Assembly: GCA_037384225.1 (NCBI GenBank) | Contig: JARROD010000191.1 | Location: forward strand, 1 to 21,062 | Source: JARROD01 sp037384225 | GTDB taxonomy: Bacteria > Pseudomonadota > Gammaproteobacteria > Pseudomonadales > Cellvibrionaceae | Direction of reading: 5' to 3' | Length of the DNA: 21,062 bases | Part shown: piece after piece, positions 1 through 7,126 of the stretch | Position numbering within the stretch: position 1 is the first letter of the stretch | How the letters are laid out: the number at the start of each line of letters is the position of its first letter | The notes under the pieces: model-generated | Seen by the model: the letters and a program-made list of their open reading frames with translations, nothing else | Told to the model about the DNA's origin: nothing | The model's database searches: none | Translations under genes and position numbers: made by a program

Positions 1-82
1 CGGGTAACCCCCGCGCCTGTCCCGGTGGCACCAGCGCCATCATTAGCAAAAACAAGGTTACAACATAACGGTGGAAAATCAT
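1..82 (-). CDS. mucD: Start of a MucD/DegP-like periplasmic serine protease (partial, runs off the window)
   Basis: Only 27 codons are present, beginning with an ATG at 82. They encode a short basic start (MIFHRY), a hydrophobic stretch of about 14 residues and a likely signal peptidase region ending near GQARG, so this is a signal peptide of an exported protein. A GAGG Shine-Dalgarno sequence lies 7 bases before the ATG. It starts 49 bases after rseC on the same strand, as the fifth gene after rpoE, rseA, rseB and rseC. In Pseudomonas and relatives that position is held by mucD, a Do-family protease that restrains the sigma-E response. The catalytic region is outside the window, so the name rests on position and the signal peptide only. 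Confidence 0.6.
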   Translation of the reverse strand, partial: MIFHRYVVTLFLLMMALVPPGQARGLP

Positions 83-131
83 CACTTAACCTCAATTTAT
101 TCTTAAAATGTCCCTCTGGAATATGTGGAAC

Positions 132-590
132 TTAGGAAATCAACGCTATCGGCTGCTCATCGTCGATCAACACCGGCTGTAAACGTTCGTCATTGCGGCT
201 GTGGTAAGCCTTAAGCCTGACAATACCTCCACCCGCCAGTAAACTCAACACACCCCCCAATACAGATGCTACCTCGGTATCGAACCAACGATGGCCCACC
301 CAAGCACCCAGTAATAGACACAATAATGGAACCATGTAAGTAAACAAAGCCCCTTTGGCTAAAACATCCTCTGTAATACCTATCTGGACATAGTCATTGA
401 CGCTATATCGATCGGGGTCCCGACCCTGTAAAAGCACTCGCAGGTAAGCTGTATGCCCACCCCATTTTGCCAACATACTCTGACCACAACCTTTTTCGGC
501 AGCGCAACTGCCGCAGGTTGATTTCTGGATCGTTTCAACCCATACACTATCCTTCTCCACAGCAACAATACGCCCGGTTTCTTTAATCAT
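132..590 (-). CDS. rseC: RseC/MucC, inner-membrane sigma-E accessory protein
   Basis: A 152-residue protein of the RseC/MucC family. The N-terminal part carries the conserved cysteine cluster CGSCAAEKGCG (Cys26, Cys29, Cys35 from this start), followed by two hydrophobic segments at about residues 75-100 and 106-125. These fit an inner-membrane protein with the cysteine region in the cytoplasm. In this family the protein modulates sigma-E/AlgU activity and has been linked to redox and Fe-S (Rsx/Rnf) systems; which applies here is not visible. The ATG at 590 is preferred over the in-frame GTG at 593 because GAGG lies 8 bases upstream of it and the start MIKE matches the family. It is fourth in the sigma-E operon, 32 bases after rseB. 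Confidence 0.93.
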   Translation of the reverse strand: MIKETGRIVAVEKDSVWVETIQKSTCGSCAAEKGCGQSMLAKWGGHTAYLRVLLQGRDPDRYSVNDYVQIGITEDVLAKGALFTYMVPLLCLLLGAWVGHRWFDTEVASVLGGVLSLLAGGGIVRLKAYHSRNDERLQPVLIDDEQPIALIS

Positions 591-622
591 CACGGGGTCC
601 TCACTGTTTTACTGAGTATAAA

Positions 623-1609
623 TTAAGGAATCGATTTTATGGAAGACGCCACGCGCTGGGCGGTTACATCAGGGATCTCACCAACCACAATTACACTGAA
701 TGGCTGCTGTTGCTTCACAACACGGGACATGAATGCCACTGTCGCTCCCCGATGAGCTTTTCCTTCCAACAGGACTTTATCGATCACCGGATCGATAAAC
801 ACCGAAAAAGCCGTTAAACCGTCAGTGAACATCAGCATGTCACCATCACTCTCAGTTTTGCGCTGGCCTGTAAATAGAAAGCCTTTTGGCAACCAGGTAG
901 CCTTCCAGTTCTTGGAAAAGGATGGAGTAATGCGGTTGTCACAGTTTTTCAATTGATGTCCTGCTACCCGGTGCTTATTGTAAGCGGGCTGCAGTTGTTC
1001 GTCATCCACAGCACCAACGTCGAGTTCGACAAACTGAAAGCGCTCCAATACACGTTTGTTATTGCCGACCAAAAGAGACTTAAGCGGCAAGCCACTTTCC
1101 ACATCGATACCGATAGTATAGCCATAGCGAAAGGTGTCTTTGGGCACTACCTGCAAAACCACAGCTTCGCGCCCAGCAATGCGCTCGCCTTCGCGGATAT
1201 AGAAATCGTAGTTTTGCTCCAGCCCCAGCGATTTTTTACCAATAGAAAGCATCCGCCCACGCAACAGTTGATCTCCCGGGGGTAGGCAGTCAACACTCTG
1301 GCCAGAGCGCAAAAACTCTCTTTCCGGTCCGCTAAGATGTTGCAGACGTTCGTACTCCACCCCTTCGCGCACGGTGTGGATAACTTTTAAAGTATCGAGA
1401 GACCCCCCATATTCATAGGTAAACAACCCGTGATAACTGAGTTCACGGACTGCTTCTGACATTTTACGGAGTAATTTTTGAACCTGCTGTACATCCTTGG
1501 CGGCGTGTACAGCTCCCGCGGACAGGGATACGAAAAACAGCCATAATACCGTCAACGCATACTGCATCCGTCCATAGCACCCTTTGCGTCCATAGAAGGC
1601 GATAGTCAT
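623..1609 (-). CDS. rseB: RseB/MucB, periplasmic sensor of the sigma-E pathway
   Basis: A 328-residue protein with the two-domain MucB/RseB layout. There is a signal peptide (hydrophobic core LTVLWLFFVSLSAG, cleavage near AVHA-AK), then an N-terminal LolA-like domain with family blocks such as SYHGLFTYEYGG, and a smaller C-terminal domain from about residue 220. RseB binds the periplasmic part of RseA, shields it from proteolysis, and is thought to be released on sensing mislocalised lipopolysaccharide or lipoprotein. The ATG at 1609 lies 6 bases after the rseA stop, suggesting translational coupling. An internal ATG at 1567 would give a more ordinary signal peptide (MQYALT) but has no good ribosome site, so the exact start is uncertain. 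Confidence 0.93.
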   Translation of the reverse strand: MTIAFYGRKGCYGRMQYALTVLWLFFVSLSAGAVHAAKDVQQVQKLLRKMSEAVRELSYHGLFTYEYGGSLDTLKVIHTVREGVEYERLQHLSGPEREFLRSGQSVDCLPPGDQLLRGRMLSIGKKSLGLEQNYDFYIREGERIAGREAVVLQVVPKDTFRYGYTIGIDVESGLPLKSLLVGNNKRVLERFQFVELDVGAVDDEQLQPAYNKHRVAGHQLKNCDNRITPSFSKNWKATWLPKGFLFTGQRKTESDGDMLMFTDGLTAFSVFIDPVIDKVLLEGKAHRGATVAFMSRVVKQQQPFSVIVVGEIPDVTAQRVASSIKSIP

Positions 1610-1615
1610 ATTGGG

Positions 1616-2290
1616 TTATTCTTCGTCTACCCGGGGAATTCGCGCAAAAGGCAACATTCCACGACCACTGTTTTGAGCAGCGTGCTCCGCGTGCTCCAAC
1701 ATAAGCTGATTGAGGCGCCTCTGAATGATTTCATTGGGAATACGCTGTTCAGGTGTGCGCGGCACGAAATTCACCGTCTGTCCCTGCGCAGGCCGCACCG
1801 GTCCGTCATCCTGAGTGCTTACTGTGCGGGCGTGCAGCGGTGTCTGCACCGCAGGTGTATGGTCAGCTTGAACCGCTTCGCCGCCGGCTACCTCGGCCTC
1901 GAGGCCGCCACCACCACTGACATTAATCTGTTGCGCTACCATCACAACGGCACCCGCCACAGAAGCTGCGATGGCAAAACGCCCGACCGAACCCCACCAT
2001 TTTTTACCCTGATGAGCTGCGCCAGCCACTCCCTCGCGATCTACTTGGTGCAGCGGAGATTCACCAGCAATAGCATCGCTAATACGGCTGGAGAGGTCGA
2101 CATACTCACCCGACGGTGTTTCCCCCTTGAGCGCCGCGCTCACGAGTTGATAACGAGCCCAGGTCGCACGGATTTGAGAGCTGCTTTCACTCTCTTTCAA
2201 TATACGGTGGAGCTCTAGCTCAGACGCCTGATCATCTACCAAAGCAGATAGTGACTCCCGCAGTACATGCTTAGCCGCATTTTCCGTCAT
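1616..2290 (-). CDS. rseA: RseA/MucA, membrane-spanning anti-sigma-E factor
   Basis: A 224-residue anti-sigma factor. Residues 1-60 match the RseA N-terminal sigma-binding domain (ESLSALVDDQASELELHRIL, then RATWARYQLVSAALKGE). A single membrane segment follows at about 103-120 (FAIAASVAGAVVMVAQQ), preceded by the positive GKKWW, and a periplasmic tail of about 100 residues follows that. In the family, the cytoplasmic domain holds sigma-E inactive until DegS/AlgW and RseP cleave the protein under envelope stress. The tail (ending RIPRVDEE) would be the RseB-binding part. It follows rpoE after an unusually long 338-base gap, so the usual tight coupling of sigma and anti-sigma genes is missing. 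The Shine-Dalgarno sequence is weak. Confidence 0.92.
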   Translation of the reverse strand: MTENAAKHVLRESLSALVDDQASELELHRILKESESSSQIRATWARYQLVSAALKGETPSGEYVDLSSRISDAIAGESPLHQVDREGVAGAAHQGKKWWGSVGRFAIAASVAGAVVMVAQQINVSGGGGLEAEVAGGEAVQADHTPAVQTPLHARTVSTQDDGPVRPAQGQTVNFVPRTPEQRIPNEIIQRRLNQLMLEHAEHAAQNSGRGMLPFARIPRVDEE

Positions 2291-2628
2291 GGTTTTGTAT
2301 ACCCCGCTGATTGCATTTACAAAGCTGCCCGGCTGTCACCAATCGGCCGCTCGTTTTAATCTGGACCAAATCCCCCTATTCCTGACACACGTCATCCCAC
2401 TGGCAGCACCAGCCTCGCGGCTGGGTGCGCTGTTACACATGTATTTATTTACCGTTCATGTACTAACATGGTTTGACGCATTTAATACACGGCAATACTC
2501 AGTGCCCAGTGACGAATACGGACTAGCTGTTATGACAAACAACCTTGGCAATGGTTTCCCTTCAATGCCGAAAACAGCCAAAAATTTCCCCTGAATACAA
2601 ACAACTCCACGGCAAAATTACAATTTAC
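2291..2628. other. Long rpoE-rseA intergenic region with a stable hairpin
   Basis: This 338-base gap lies inside an otherwise compact operon. I see no convincing gene in it on either strand. On the minus (transcribed) strand, bases 2428 to 2406 form a hairpin: GCACC and AGCC (separated by one bulged C) pair with GGCT and GGTGC around a GCGA loop, a GNRA-type tetraloop. No run of T follows, so it is not a classical terminator. It could be a processing or stability element, or lie near a second promoter for rseA; the function is not known. Confidence 0.4.
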
Positions 2629-3219
2629 CTAAGCTTCCCCCAAGAGGGGCTCAATTCGCTTGTCAATGGCCTCGCGAGCGCGGAAAATTCTCGACCTGAC
2701 TGTCCCCACAGGGCACCCCATGACTTCAGCAATCTCTTCATAGCTGAGCCCTTCGAGTTCCCTCAAGGTAACCGCGGTACGCAAATCCTCTGGAAGTTCG
2801 CGAATTGCCTGGTTAACAACCCCCTGTAACTCGTCTCGAAATAGGTTGTTTTCCGGCGAATCAATATCTTTCAACGCCTGGCTGCCACCGTAAAACTCGG
2901 CCTCTTCGACATCGACATCGCTGGCCGGTGGCCGCCGCCCCTTGGCCACAAGGTGGTTTTTCGCCGTATTAATAGCAATTCTGTACAACCAGGTATAAAA
3001 CGCGCTTTCACCGCGAAAATTGGCCAGGGCCCGGTAAGCCTTAATAAAAGCCTCCTGAACAACATCATGCACTTCGGACGTGTCTCGAATGTAACGCCCT
3101 ACAATAGCCACAATTTTATGCTGGTATTTGATTACCAACAAATCAAAAGCCCTTTTATCGCCTTGCTGTACCCGCTTTACGAGTTGTTGATCTGTCTTCT
3201 GCGCTGACTGCGCCGCCAT
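2629..3219 (-). CDS. rpoE: ECF sigma factor RpoE/AlgU (sigma-E, sigma-22)
   Basis: A 196-residue group IV sigma factor of the RpoE/AlgU type, close to the 190-195 residues usual for the family. Region 2 is clear (DLLVIKYQHKIVAIVGRYI, then VVQEAFIKAYRALANFRGES and FYTWLYRIAINTAKN), as is region 4 (LPEDLRTAVTLRELEGLSYE, then VGTVRSRIFRARE). It directs RNA polymerase to envelope-stress promoters. The ATG at 3219 is chosen over 3267 because GGGAG lies 6 bases upstream and the resulting start (MAAQSAQKTDQQLVKRVQQG) aligns with AlgU, whereas the longer version adds 16 unrelated residues. A sigma-E-type promoter about 140 bases upstream indicates autoregulation. The gene is divergent from nadB, as in Pseudomonas and E. 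coli. Confidence 0.95.
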   Translation of the reverse strand: MAAQSAQKTDQQLVKRVQQGDKRAFDLLVIKYQHKIVAIVGRYIRDTSEVHDVVQEAFIKAYRALANFRGESAFYTWLYRIAINTAKNHLVAKGRRPPASDVDVEEAEFYGGSQALKDIDSPENNLFRDELQGVVNQAIRELPEDLRTAVTLRELEGLSYEEIAEVMGCPVGTVRSRIFRAREAIDKRIEPLLGEA

Positions 3220-3362
3220 TCTTTGCTCCCAAGTCCCCAACAAACACCGATCAGGGGTCTCAAACACTCAACCTGCATGTTGTGAGTAAACTAATTATTC
3301 ACACCGGGTATTCCCTCGTTGCCTATTCTTGCTATCGCTATCTGGTATAAATTTGCGCAGCA

Positions 3363-3389
3363 CTAGACATAAGTAGTCTACATAAGTTC
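3363..3389 (-). promoter_or_regulatory. Sigma-E/AlgU-type autoregulatory promoter of the rpoE operon
   Basis: On the minus strand, GAACTT (3389-3384) is followed after exactly 16 bases by TCTAG (3367-3363). The known RpoE/AlgU consensus is GAACTT, 16-17 bases, TCTGA or similar, so the -35 box is perfect and the -10 nearly so. It lies upstream of rpoE, where the P1 promoter sits in Pseudomonas and E. coli. The expected transcript would carry about 135-140 bases of 5' leader. Confidence 0.75.
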
Positions 3390-3400
3390 ACTCATATTGC

Positions 3401-3428
3401 TAACCTTCCGTCATCTAGGTTATTTTTT
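3401..3428 (+). terminator. Terminator-like hairpin with T-run upstream of nadB
   Basis: TAACCT (3401-3406) pairs with AGGTTA (3417-3422) around a 10-base loop, followed at once by six T (3423-3428). The stem is short and the loop large. It lies between the divergent rpoE promoter and nadB and reads toward nadB, so it could stop stray transcription or act as a leader attenuator. It may also be chance in an AT-rich spacer. Confidence 0.35.
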
Positions 3429-3598
3429 GAACAGCCCAACCTCGTTTGGCACCTCCCCGCCGAACGATACCTTGTATATACTAAGCGACCATCTTGGACA
3501 ATAGCTTAGGATCCAAATTCTGAGTCGCCCATTTATTCAAAGCCGGTGACAGTAACACAATCGGCAGCGGCGCCGCCGGTCTGACCACAGCATTACAC

Positions 3599-5167
3599 TT
3601 GGCGGCCAGAAACCGAGTGGCCGTACTCAGTAAAGGCGCTTTACACGAAGGTTCGACCTGGTTCGCCCAGGGTGGTATCGCTGCAGTGTTGGATAATGAG
3701 GACTCCATAGAGGCTCATGTGGCCGATACCCTCGCTGCCGGCGCAGGATTATGCCATGAAGACGCTGCACGCTTCACTGTGGAACGCAGCAAAAACGCTA
3801 TTCAGTGGCTTATTGATCAGGGAGTTTCCTTCACCCGCAGCAAAAACGGTGACGAATACCACCTGACCAAAGAAGGTGGCCACAGCCGCCGCCGCATTAT
3901 CCATAGCGCCGATGCCACCGGTAAAGCCGTGCACAGCACGCTGATAGAACGTATAAAGAGCAACCCAAATATCAGCCTGTTCGAGCACCATATCGCCATT
4001 GACCTGATCATTCAGCCCGATCCAAACAGTCGCAAGGTTCGTTGCGCCGGTGCCTATGTATTTGACCGGGAAGCAGACTGTGTCGATGTTTTTCAGGCAA
4101 AAGTGGTTGTCCTGGCCACCGGTGGCGCCAGTAAGGTCTACCTGTACACCAGCAACCCGGACGGGACCAGTGGGGACGGGATCGCCATGGCCTGGCGCGC
4201 CGGGTGCCGGATCGCCAATATGGAATTCAACCAGTTCCACCCAACCTGCCTGTTCCACCCCAAAGCCAAATCGTTTCTCATTACCGAAGCGTTGCGCGGC
4301 GAAGGCGCTCACCTCAAGCTTCCCAACGGCGAACGTTTCATGGAACGCTTCGATGAACGCGGCGAACTGGCCCCCCGCGATGTGGTGGCTCGCGCCATAG
4401 ACCACGAAATGAAGCGTTTGGGCAGCGATTGCCTGTATCTCGATATCAGCCATAGACCGGCTGAATTTATCAACAGTCACTTTCCCACAGTCAAAGCACG
4501 CTGTCTGGAATACGGTATCGACATCACCCGCGACGCCATACCCGTGGTACCGGCAGCCCACTACACCTGTGGCGGCATAGTAGTCGACACCAACGGGCTC
4601 ACGGATCTCCAGCAGCTTTACGCCATCGGAGAGACCTCATTTACCGGACTGCACGGGGCCAACCGAATGGCGAGCAATTCACTGCTCGAATGTATCGTCT
4701 ACGCTCAAGCGGCTGCCGAACACATAAGCCAGCGTCTGCCACATATTCCCCCACCAGCCGACCCACCAGCGTGGGATGAATCGCGTGTTACCAATTCCGA
4801 CGAGGATGTGATTATTTCCCACAACTGGGAAGAACTGCGCCGATTTATGTGGGACTATGTGGGTATTGTGCGCACCCACAAACGGCTCGAACGAGCCACC
4901 CACAGAATCAAACTGCTAAAAAAGGAAATCGCAGAGTATTATAGTAACTACAAAGTAGGCAATGACCTGATAGAATTACGCAATCTGGCAATGGTAGCTG
5001 AGTTGATCATTCGCTCGGCCATGGAGCGCAAAGAGAGTCGAGGGCTACACTACTCACTGGACCACCCCAGCCTCACACCGATAGCCAGAGACACCATCCT
5101 GGTGCCAACCAATTACGCCGCTCAGGACATTATTGTCAGCACCGGTAGTGCCCTGCCCCGCCATTAA
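3599..5167 (+). CDS. nadB: L-aspartate oxidase NadB (5' end abnormal)
   Basis: NadB oxidises L-aspartate to iminoaspartate with FAD, the first step of de novo NAD synthesis, in the cytosol. The body is full length and well conserved: EGSTWFAQGGIAAVLD, EFNQFHPTCL, LITEALRGEGAHL, PAAHYTCGG, GLHGANRMASNSLLE, and the C-terminal helical region with WDYVGIVRTHKRLERA. The problem is the start. The first usable codon in frame is TTG 3599, but the essential FAD loop GSGAAG is encoded upstream at 3563-3580 in the same frame. Similarity reaches back to about 3548 (DSNTIGSGAAG where DVLxIGSGAAG is expected), then a TGA stands at 3521-3523 with no ATG, GTG or TTG before the loop. About 20 N-terminal codons are therefore missing or shifted. 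It is divergent from rpoE, which supports the identification. The last seven codons and the stop lie in a dispersed repeat. Confidence 0.88.
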   Translation: MAARNRVAVLSKGALHEGSTWFAQGGIAAVLDNEDSIEAHVADTLAAGAGLCHEDAARFTVERSKNAIQWLIDQGVSFTRSKNGDEYHLTKEGGHSRRRIIHSADATGKAVHSTLIERIKSNPNISLFEHHIAIDLIIQPDPNSRKVRCAGAYVFDREADCVDVFQAKVVVLATGGASKVYLYTSNPDGTSGDGIAMAWRAGCRIANMEFNQFHPTCLFHPKAKSFLITEALRGEGAHLKLPNGERFMERFDERGELAPRDVVARAIDHEMKRLGSDCLYLDISHRPAEFINSHFPTVKARCLEYGIDITRDAIPVVPAAHYTCGGIVVDTNGLTDLQQLYAIGETSFTGLHGANRMASNSLLECIVYAQAAAEHISQRLPHIPPPADPPAWDESRVTNSDEDVIISHNWEELRRFMWDYVGIVRTHKRLERATHRIKLLKKEIAEYYSNYKVGNDLIELRNLAMVAELIIRSAMERKESRGLHYSLDHPSLTPIARDTILVPTNYAAQDIIVSTGSALPRH

Positions 5168-5183
5168 ACGCCCAATCAGCATT
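5146..5183 (+). repeat. 38-bp dispersed repeat, copy 1 (nadB 3' end)
   Basis: Bases 5146-5183 match the reverse complement of 15213-15250 at 34 of 38 positions. The longest shared core is ACGCCCAATCAGC (13 bases). It begins with TAGTGCCC, contains a GCCCCG block, and spans the last codons and TAA stop of nadB. Relative to the gene it follows, it is oriented exactly like the copy after ybbP. Both copies lie in convergent gene junctions. Confidence 0.75.
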
Positions 5184-5245
5184 GCCGTGGGCTTTCACAG
5201 CAAGACGCCGTGCGCAGCGAATGGCCCAGCCCTTTGCAAGCACGG

Positions 5246-5668
5246 CTAGTGCCCATATCGCAGCAAGACCCGCAAACGACGTAAATCATTGTCATCGGCC
5301 GCGTCCGGCAGGAGCGTCAAAGCCAGGCGGCGGCCGTCGGTACGGCGAAAATTAAGCACCAGCAGCCAAGGCCAGAGCACCTGATCGCCGTGCGCGTCAA
5401 GCGCATATTTTATTGCGTCGTTGCCATTGTATGAGCAACTCCAGGCTTTATCTTCAAAATCGTAGCAAAGACATATTTCGCCGTCGCGCCAATGTTTTTT
5501 CAAACGCCAGGCCAGGTGAACAATCAAAAACCCAAGCACCGTACAACTCCAATATTGGGGTAAGGCAGTAAGGGTAACAGCAAGCGCCGCCAGCGCGTGG
5601 CTGGTAAGAATATAAGCGCACAGTAAACGCGACGGTTTCAATGGTATGCATAACCTCGCAGCACTCAT
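5246..5668 (-). CDS. ygfX: YgfX-family inner-membrane protein, partner of SdhE
   Basis: A 140-residue protein of the YgfX (CptA) family. The N-terminal IPLKPSRLL motif is followed by two hydrophobic segments at about residues 17-35 and 40-55. A soluble beta-rich domain (WPWLLVLNFRRTDGRR) then ends in the typical LPDAADDNDLRRLRVLLRYG. YgfX is encoded beside SdhE in many gammaproteobacteria. It was once described as the toxin of a CptAB pair, a claim that is contested; an accessory role with SdhE is the more cautious reading. It starts 90 bases after the sdhE stop on the same strand and is convergent with nadB. The Shine-Dalgarno sequence is weak (AGG very near the ATG, or GGGGGA further up). 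Confidence 0.82.
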   Translation of the reverse strand: MSAARLCIPLKPSRLLCAYILTSHALAALAVTLTALPQYWSCTVLGFLIVHLAWRLKKHWRDGEICLCYDFEDKAWSCSYNGNDAIKYALDAHGDQVLWPWLLVLNFRRTDGRRLALTLLPDAADDNDLRRLRVLLRYGH

Positions 5669-5758
5669 TGCCTGCGGGTCCCCCGTAGGATGCAGATGAA
5701 CCGGATCCGTGTTTTGGTATTCGCGCCAGACACTCGACGCGCTCTATCGCTCAATGAT

Positions 5759-6007
5759 TTAAGTAGACCGCATACCGGTATTGTCACGAATAATCCCCAC
5801 AATCCTTTGCAATTCTGGCTCTGCCGGGTCCTCGCGGCGCAAAAACCAGCCGAACAAATCCTGATCCTCACATTCCAGTAATTTCCAATAGCGTTCTTTA
5901 TCTTGCTGCGCTAAAGAGGGGTAAACATTTTCGAGAAACGGCAAAAGCACCAGATCAAGTTCCAACATACCGCGACGACTTCCCCAGAACAACCGATTTT
6001 TCTCCAC
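5759..6007 (-). CDS. sdhE: SdhE, FAD assembly factor (YgfY/CptB)
   Basis: An 82-residue SdhE protein. It carries the conserved RGxxE motif (Arg12, Gly13, Glu16 in RRGMLELD) and the family blocks FLENVY, LLECEDQDLFGWFLRRE and a C-terminal helix IVGIIRDN. SdhE promotes covalent attachment of FAD to the succinate dehydrogenase and fumarate reductase flavoproteins. I choose the GTG at 6007 because AGGGGG sits about 6 bases upstream; the longer reading from a TTG at 6025 would place that ribosome site inside the coding region. It is first in a two-gene unit with ygfX and divergent from ygfZ, the same arrangement as in E. coli. Confidence 0.9.
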   Translation of the reverse strand: MEKNRLFWGSRRGMLELDLVLLPFLENVYPSLAQQDKERYWKLLECEDQDLFGWFLRREDPAEPELQRIVGIIRDNTGMRST

Positions 6008-6074
6008 AATTCCCCCTTCTCGCAAGCAGTTAACTATCTCCGGGATAGCTTCTCAATAACCCGGATTGAAGAGG

Positions 6075-6132
6075 ATTATACCGAAAAGGAGTTGGTTTAA
6101 GCACTTGGTTTAAGTAAACAAGGACTTATACT
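6075..6132. promoter_or_regulatory. Divergent sdhE / ygfZ promoter region with a 10-bp direct repeat
   Basis: Toward ygfZ (plus): TTGGTT (6105-6110), 16 bases, TATACT (6127-6132). Toward sdhE (minus): a perfect TATAAT (6080-6075) with a poor -35. The sequence TTGGTTTAAG occurs twice, at 6092-6101 and 6105-6114 (13-base period); the second copy is the ygfZ -35 and the first lies at the sdhE -35 distance. Promoters are inferred from consensus only. Confidence 0.45.
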
Positions 6133-6162
6133 AAGAGCCTGTCAAAAAATAGAGTACCTCCT

Positions 6163-7119
6163 ATGATAGACTCAGCCAACCCACCTTTACTGGCGGATTT
6201 AGGCCATCAGCAGCTGTTGTCCGTGATCGGACCGGATGCCGGAAAATTCCTGCAGGGACAGTTAACGTGTGACATTGGTAAAATAACCCGAAACAATAGC
6301 GGTCTCGGCGCCCACTGCACACCAAAAGGGCGCATGATCAGCAGTTTTCGAATCGCGGCGCTGACCGAAAATCACATCGCACTACGTATGCACCGGGGAA
6401 TTCTGGAAAGCGCAGCCAAGGCGCTGGGAAAATACATTGTGTTTTCCAAAGCAGAACTACAGTCCAAACCAGGCCAATTTCAATTGCTGGGCATGGCCGG
6501 CCCGGAGGCTGAAATATTGCTGGTAAATTGTTTCGGCACAGTTCCGAAGCAATGCAATGAAGTGATTCAACACCAACAGAATCTGCTGATTAAAATCGGC
6601 GAACAACGATTTGAAGTCTGGGTCGAAAGCACCAATGCAGAATCTGTGTGGTCTACACTCGCCCCCGACTGCCAGCTTATCGGTACTCCCGACTGGGACC
6701 TTTTGGAAATCCGCGATGGCATCGGGCAGGTGAGGCAGGAAACTGTGGAAATGTTTATTCCCCAGTTAATCAATTTCGATGTAGTTGGCGCTATCAGCTT
6801 TAATAAAGGCTGTTACACAGGGCAAGAGGTTATCGCCCGAATGCACTACCTCGGTAAGCTTAAACGCCGCATGTACAGGACTTCCACCACCATAGACAAG
6901 GGCGATTTACCCCTTCCCGGCGCCGAGGTTTACACAACGGCAACACAACAAAGTGTCGGCAATGTGGTTATATCTGCGCCGGCACGCGCCGGGGAGATCG
7001 AACTTTTAGTCGTTGCCACAACCGCGGCGGCGGACAGCGGGCAATTGTACCTGGACCGGGAGCGAACGCAAAAACTCAATCTCTTACCACTCCCTTATGC
7101 TATAACTGAGAAAGAGTGA
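6163..7119 (+). CDS. ygfZ: YgfZ, folate-binding Fe-S cluster / tRNA modification protein
   Basis: A 318-residue protein (E. coli YgfZ has 326) with the GcvT-like folate-binding fold. The hallmark KGCYTGQE is at residues 215-222, with the conserved functional cysteine Cys217, and the N-terminal block FLQGQLTCDI is also typical. YgfZ helps keep or repair certain Fe-S enzymes, including the tRNA thiolation enzyme MiaB, in a tetrahydrofolate-dependent way. The ATG at 6163 fits the family start, although no strong Shine-Dalgarno sequence is visible before it. It is divergent from sdhE-ygfX. A GC-rich hairpin follows 8 bases after the stop. Confidence 0.93.
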   Translation: MIDSANPPLLADLGHQQLLSVIGPDAGKFLQGQLTCDIGKITRNNSGLGAHCTPKGRMISSFRIAALTENHIALRMHRGILESAAKALGKYIVFSKAELQSKPGQFQLLGMAGPEAEILLVNCFGTVPKQCNEVIQHQQNLLIKIGEQRFEVWVESTNAESVWSTLAPDCQLIGTPDWDLLEIRDGIGQVRQETVEMFIPQLINFDVVGAISFNKGCYTGQEVIARMHYLGKLKRRMYRTSTTIDKGDLPLPGAEVYTTATQQSVGNVVISAPARAGEIELLVVATTAAADSGQLYLDRERTQKLNLLPLPYAITEKE

Positions 7120-7126
7120 TTAAAAA

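Noticed and set aside
1673..2218. A 181-codon plus-strand frame
   Set aside because: Antisense shadow of rseA with no motif and no ribosome site.
2289..2594. A 101-codon plus-strand frame in the rpoE-rseA gap
   Set aside because: Starts across the rseA start, has no Shine-Dalgarno sequence and low-complexity, unnatural composition; treated as non-coding.
3749..4561. A 270-codon minus-strand frame
   Set aside because: Antisense shadow of nadB; composition (many G, A, V, F) follows the codons of the opposite strand and no domain is visible.
5246..6007. A CptAB toxin-antitoxin system
   Set aside because: The pair is better explained as SdhE (RGxxE flavinylation factor) with YgfX; the toxin role is contested and nothing here demands it.
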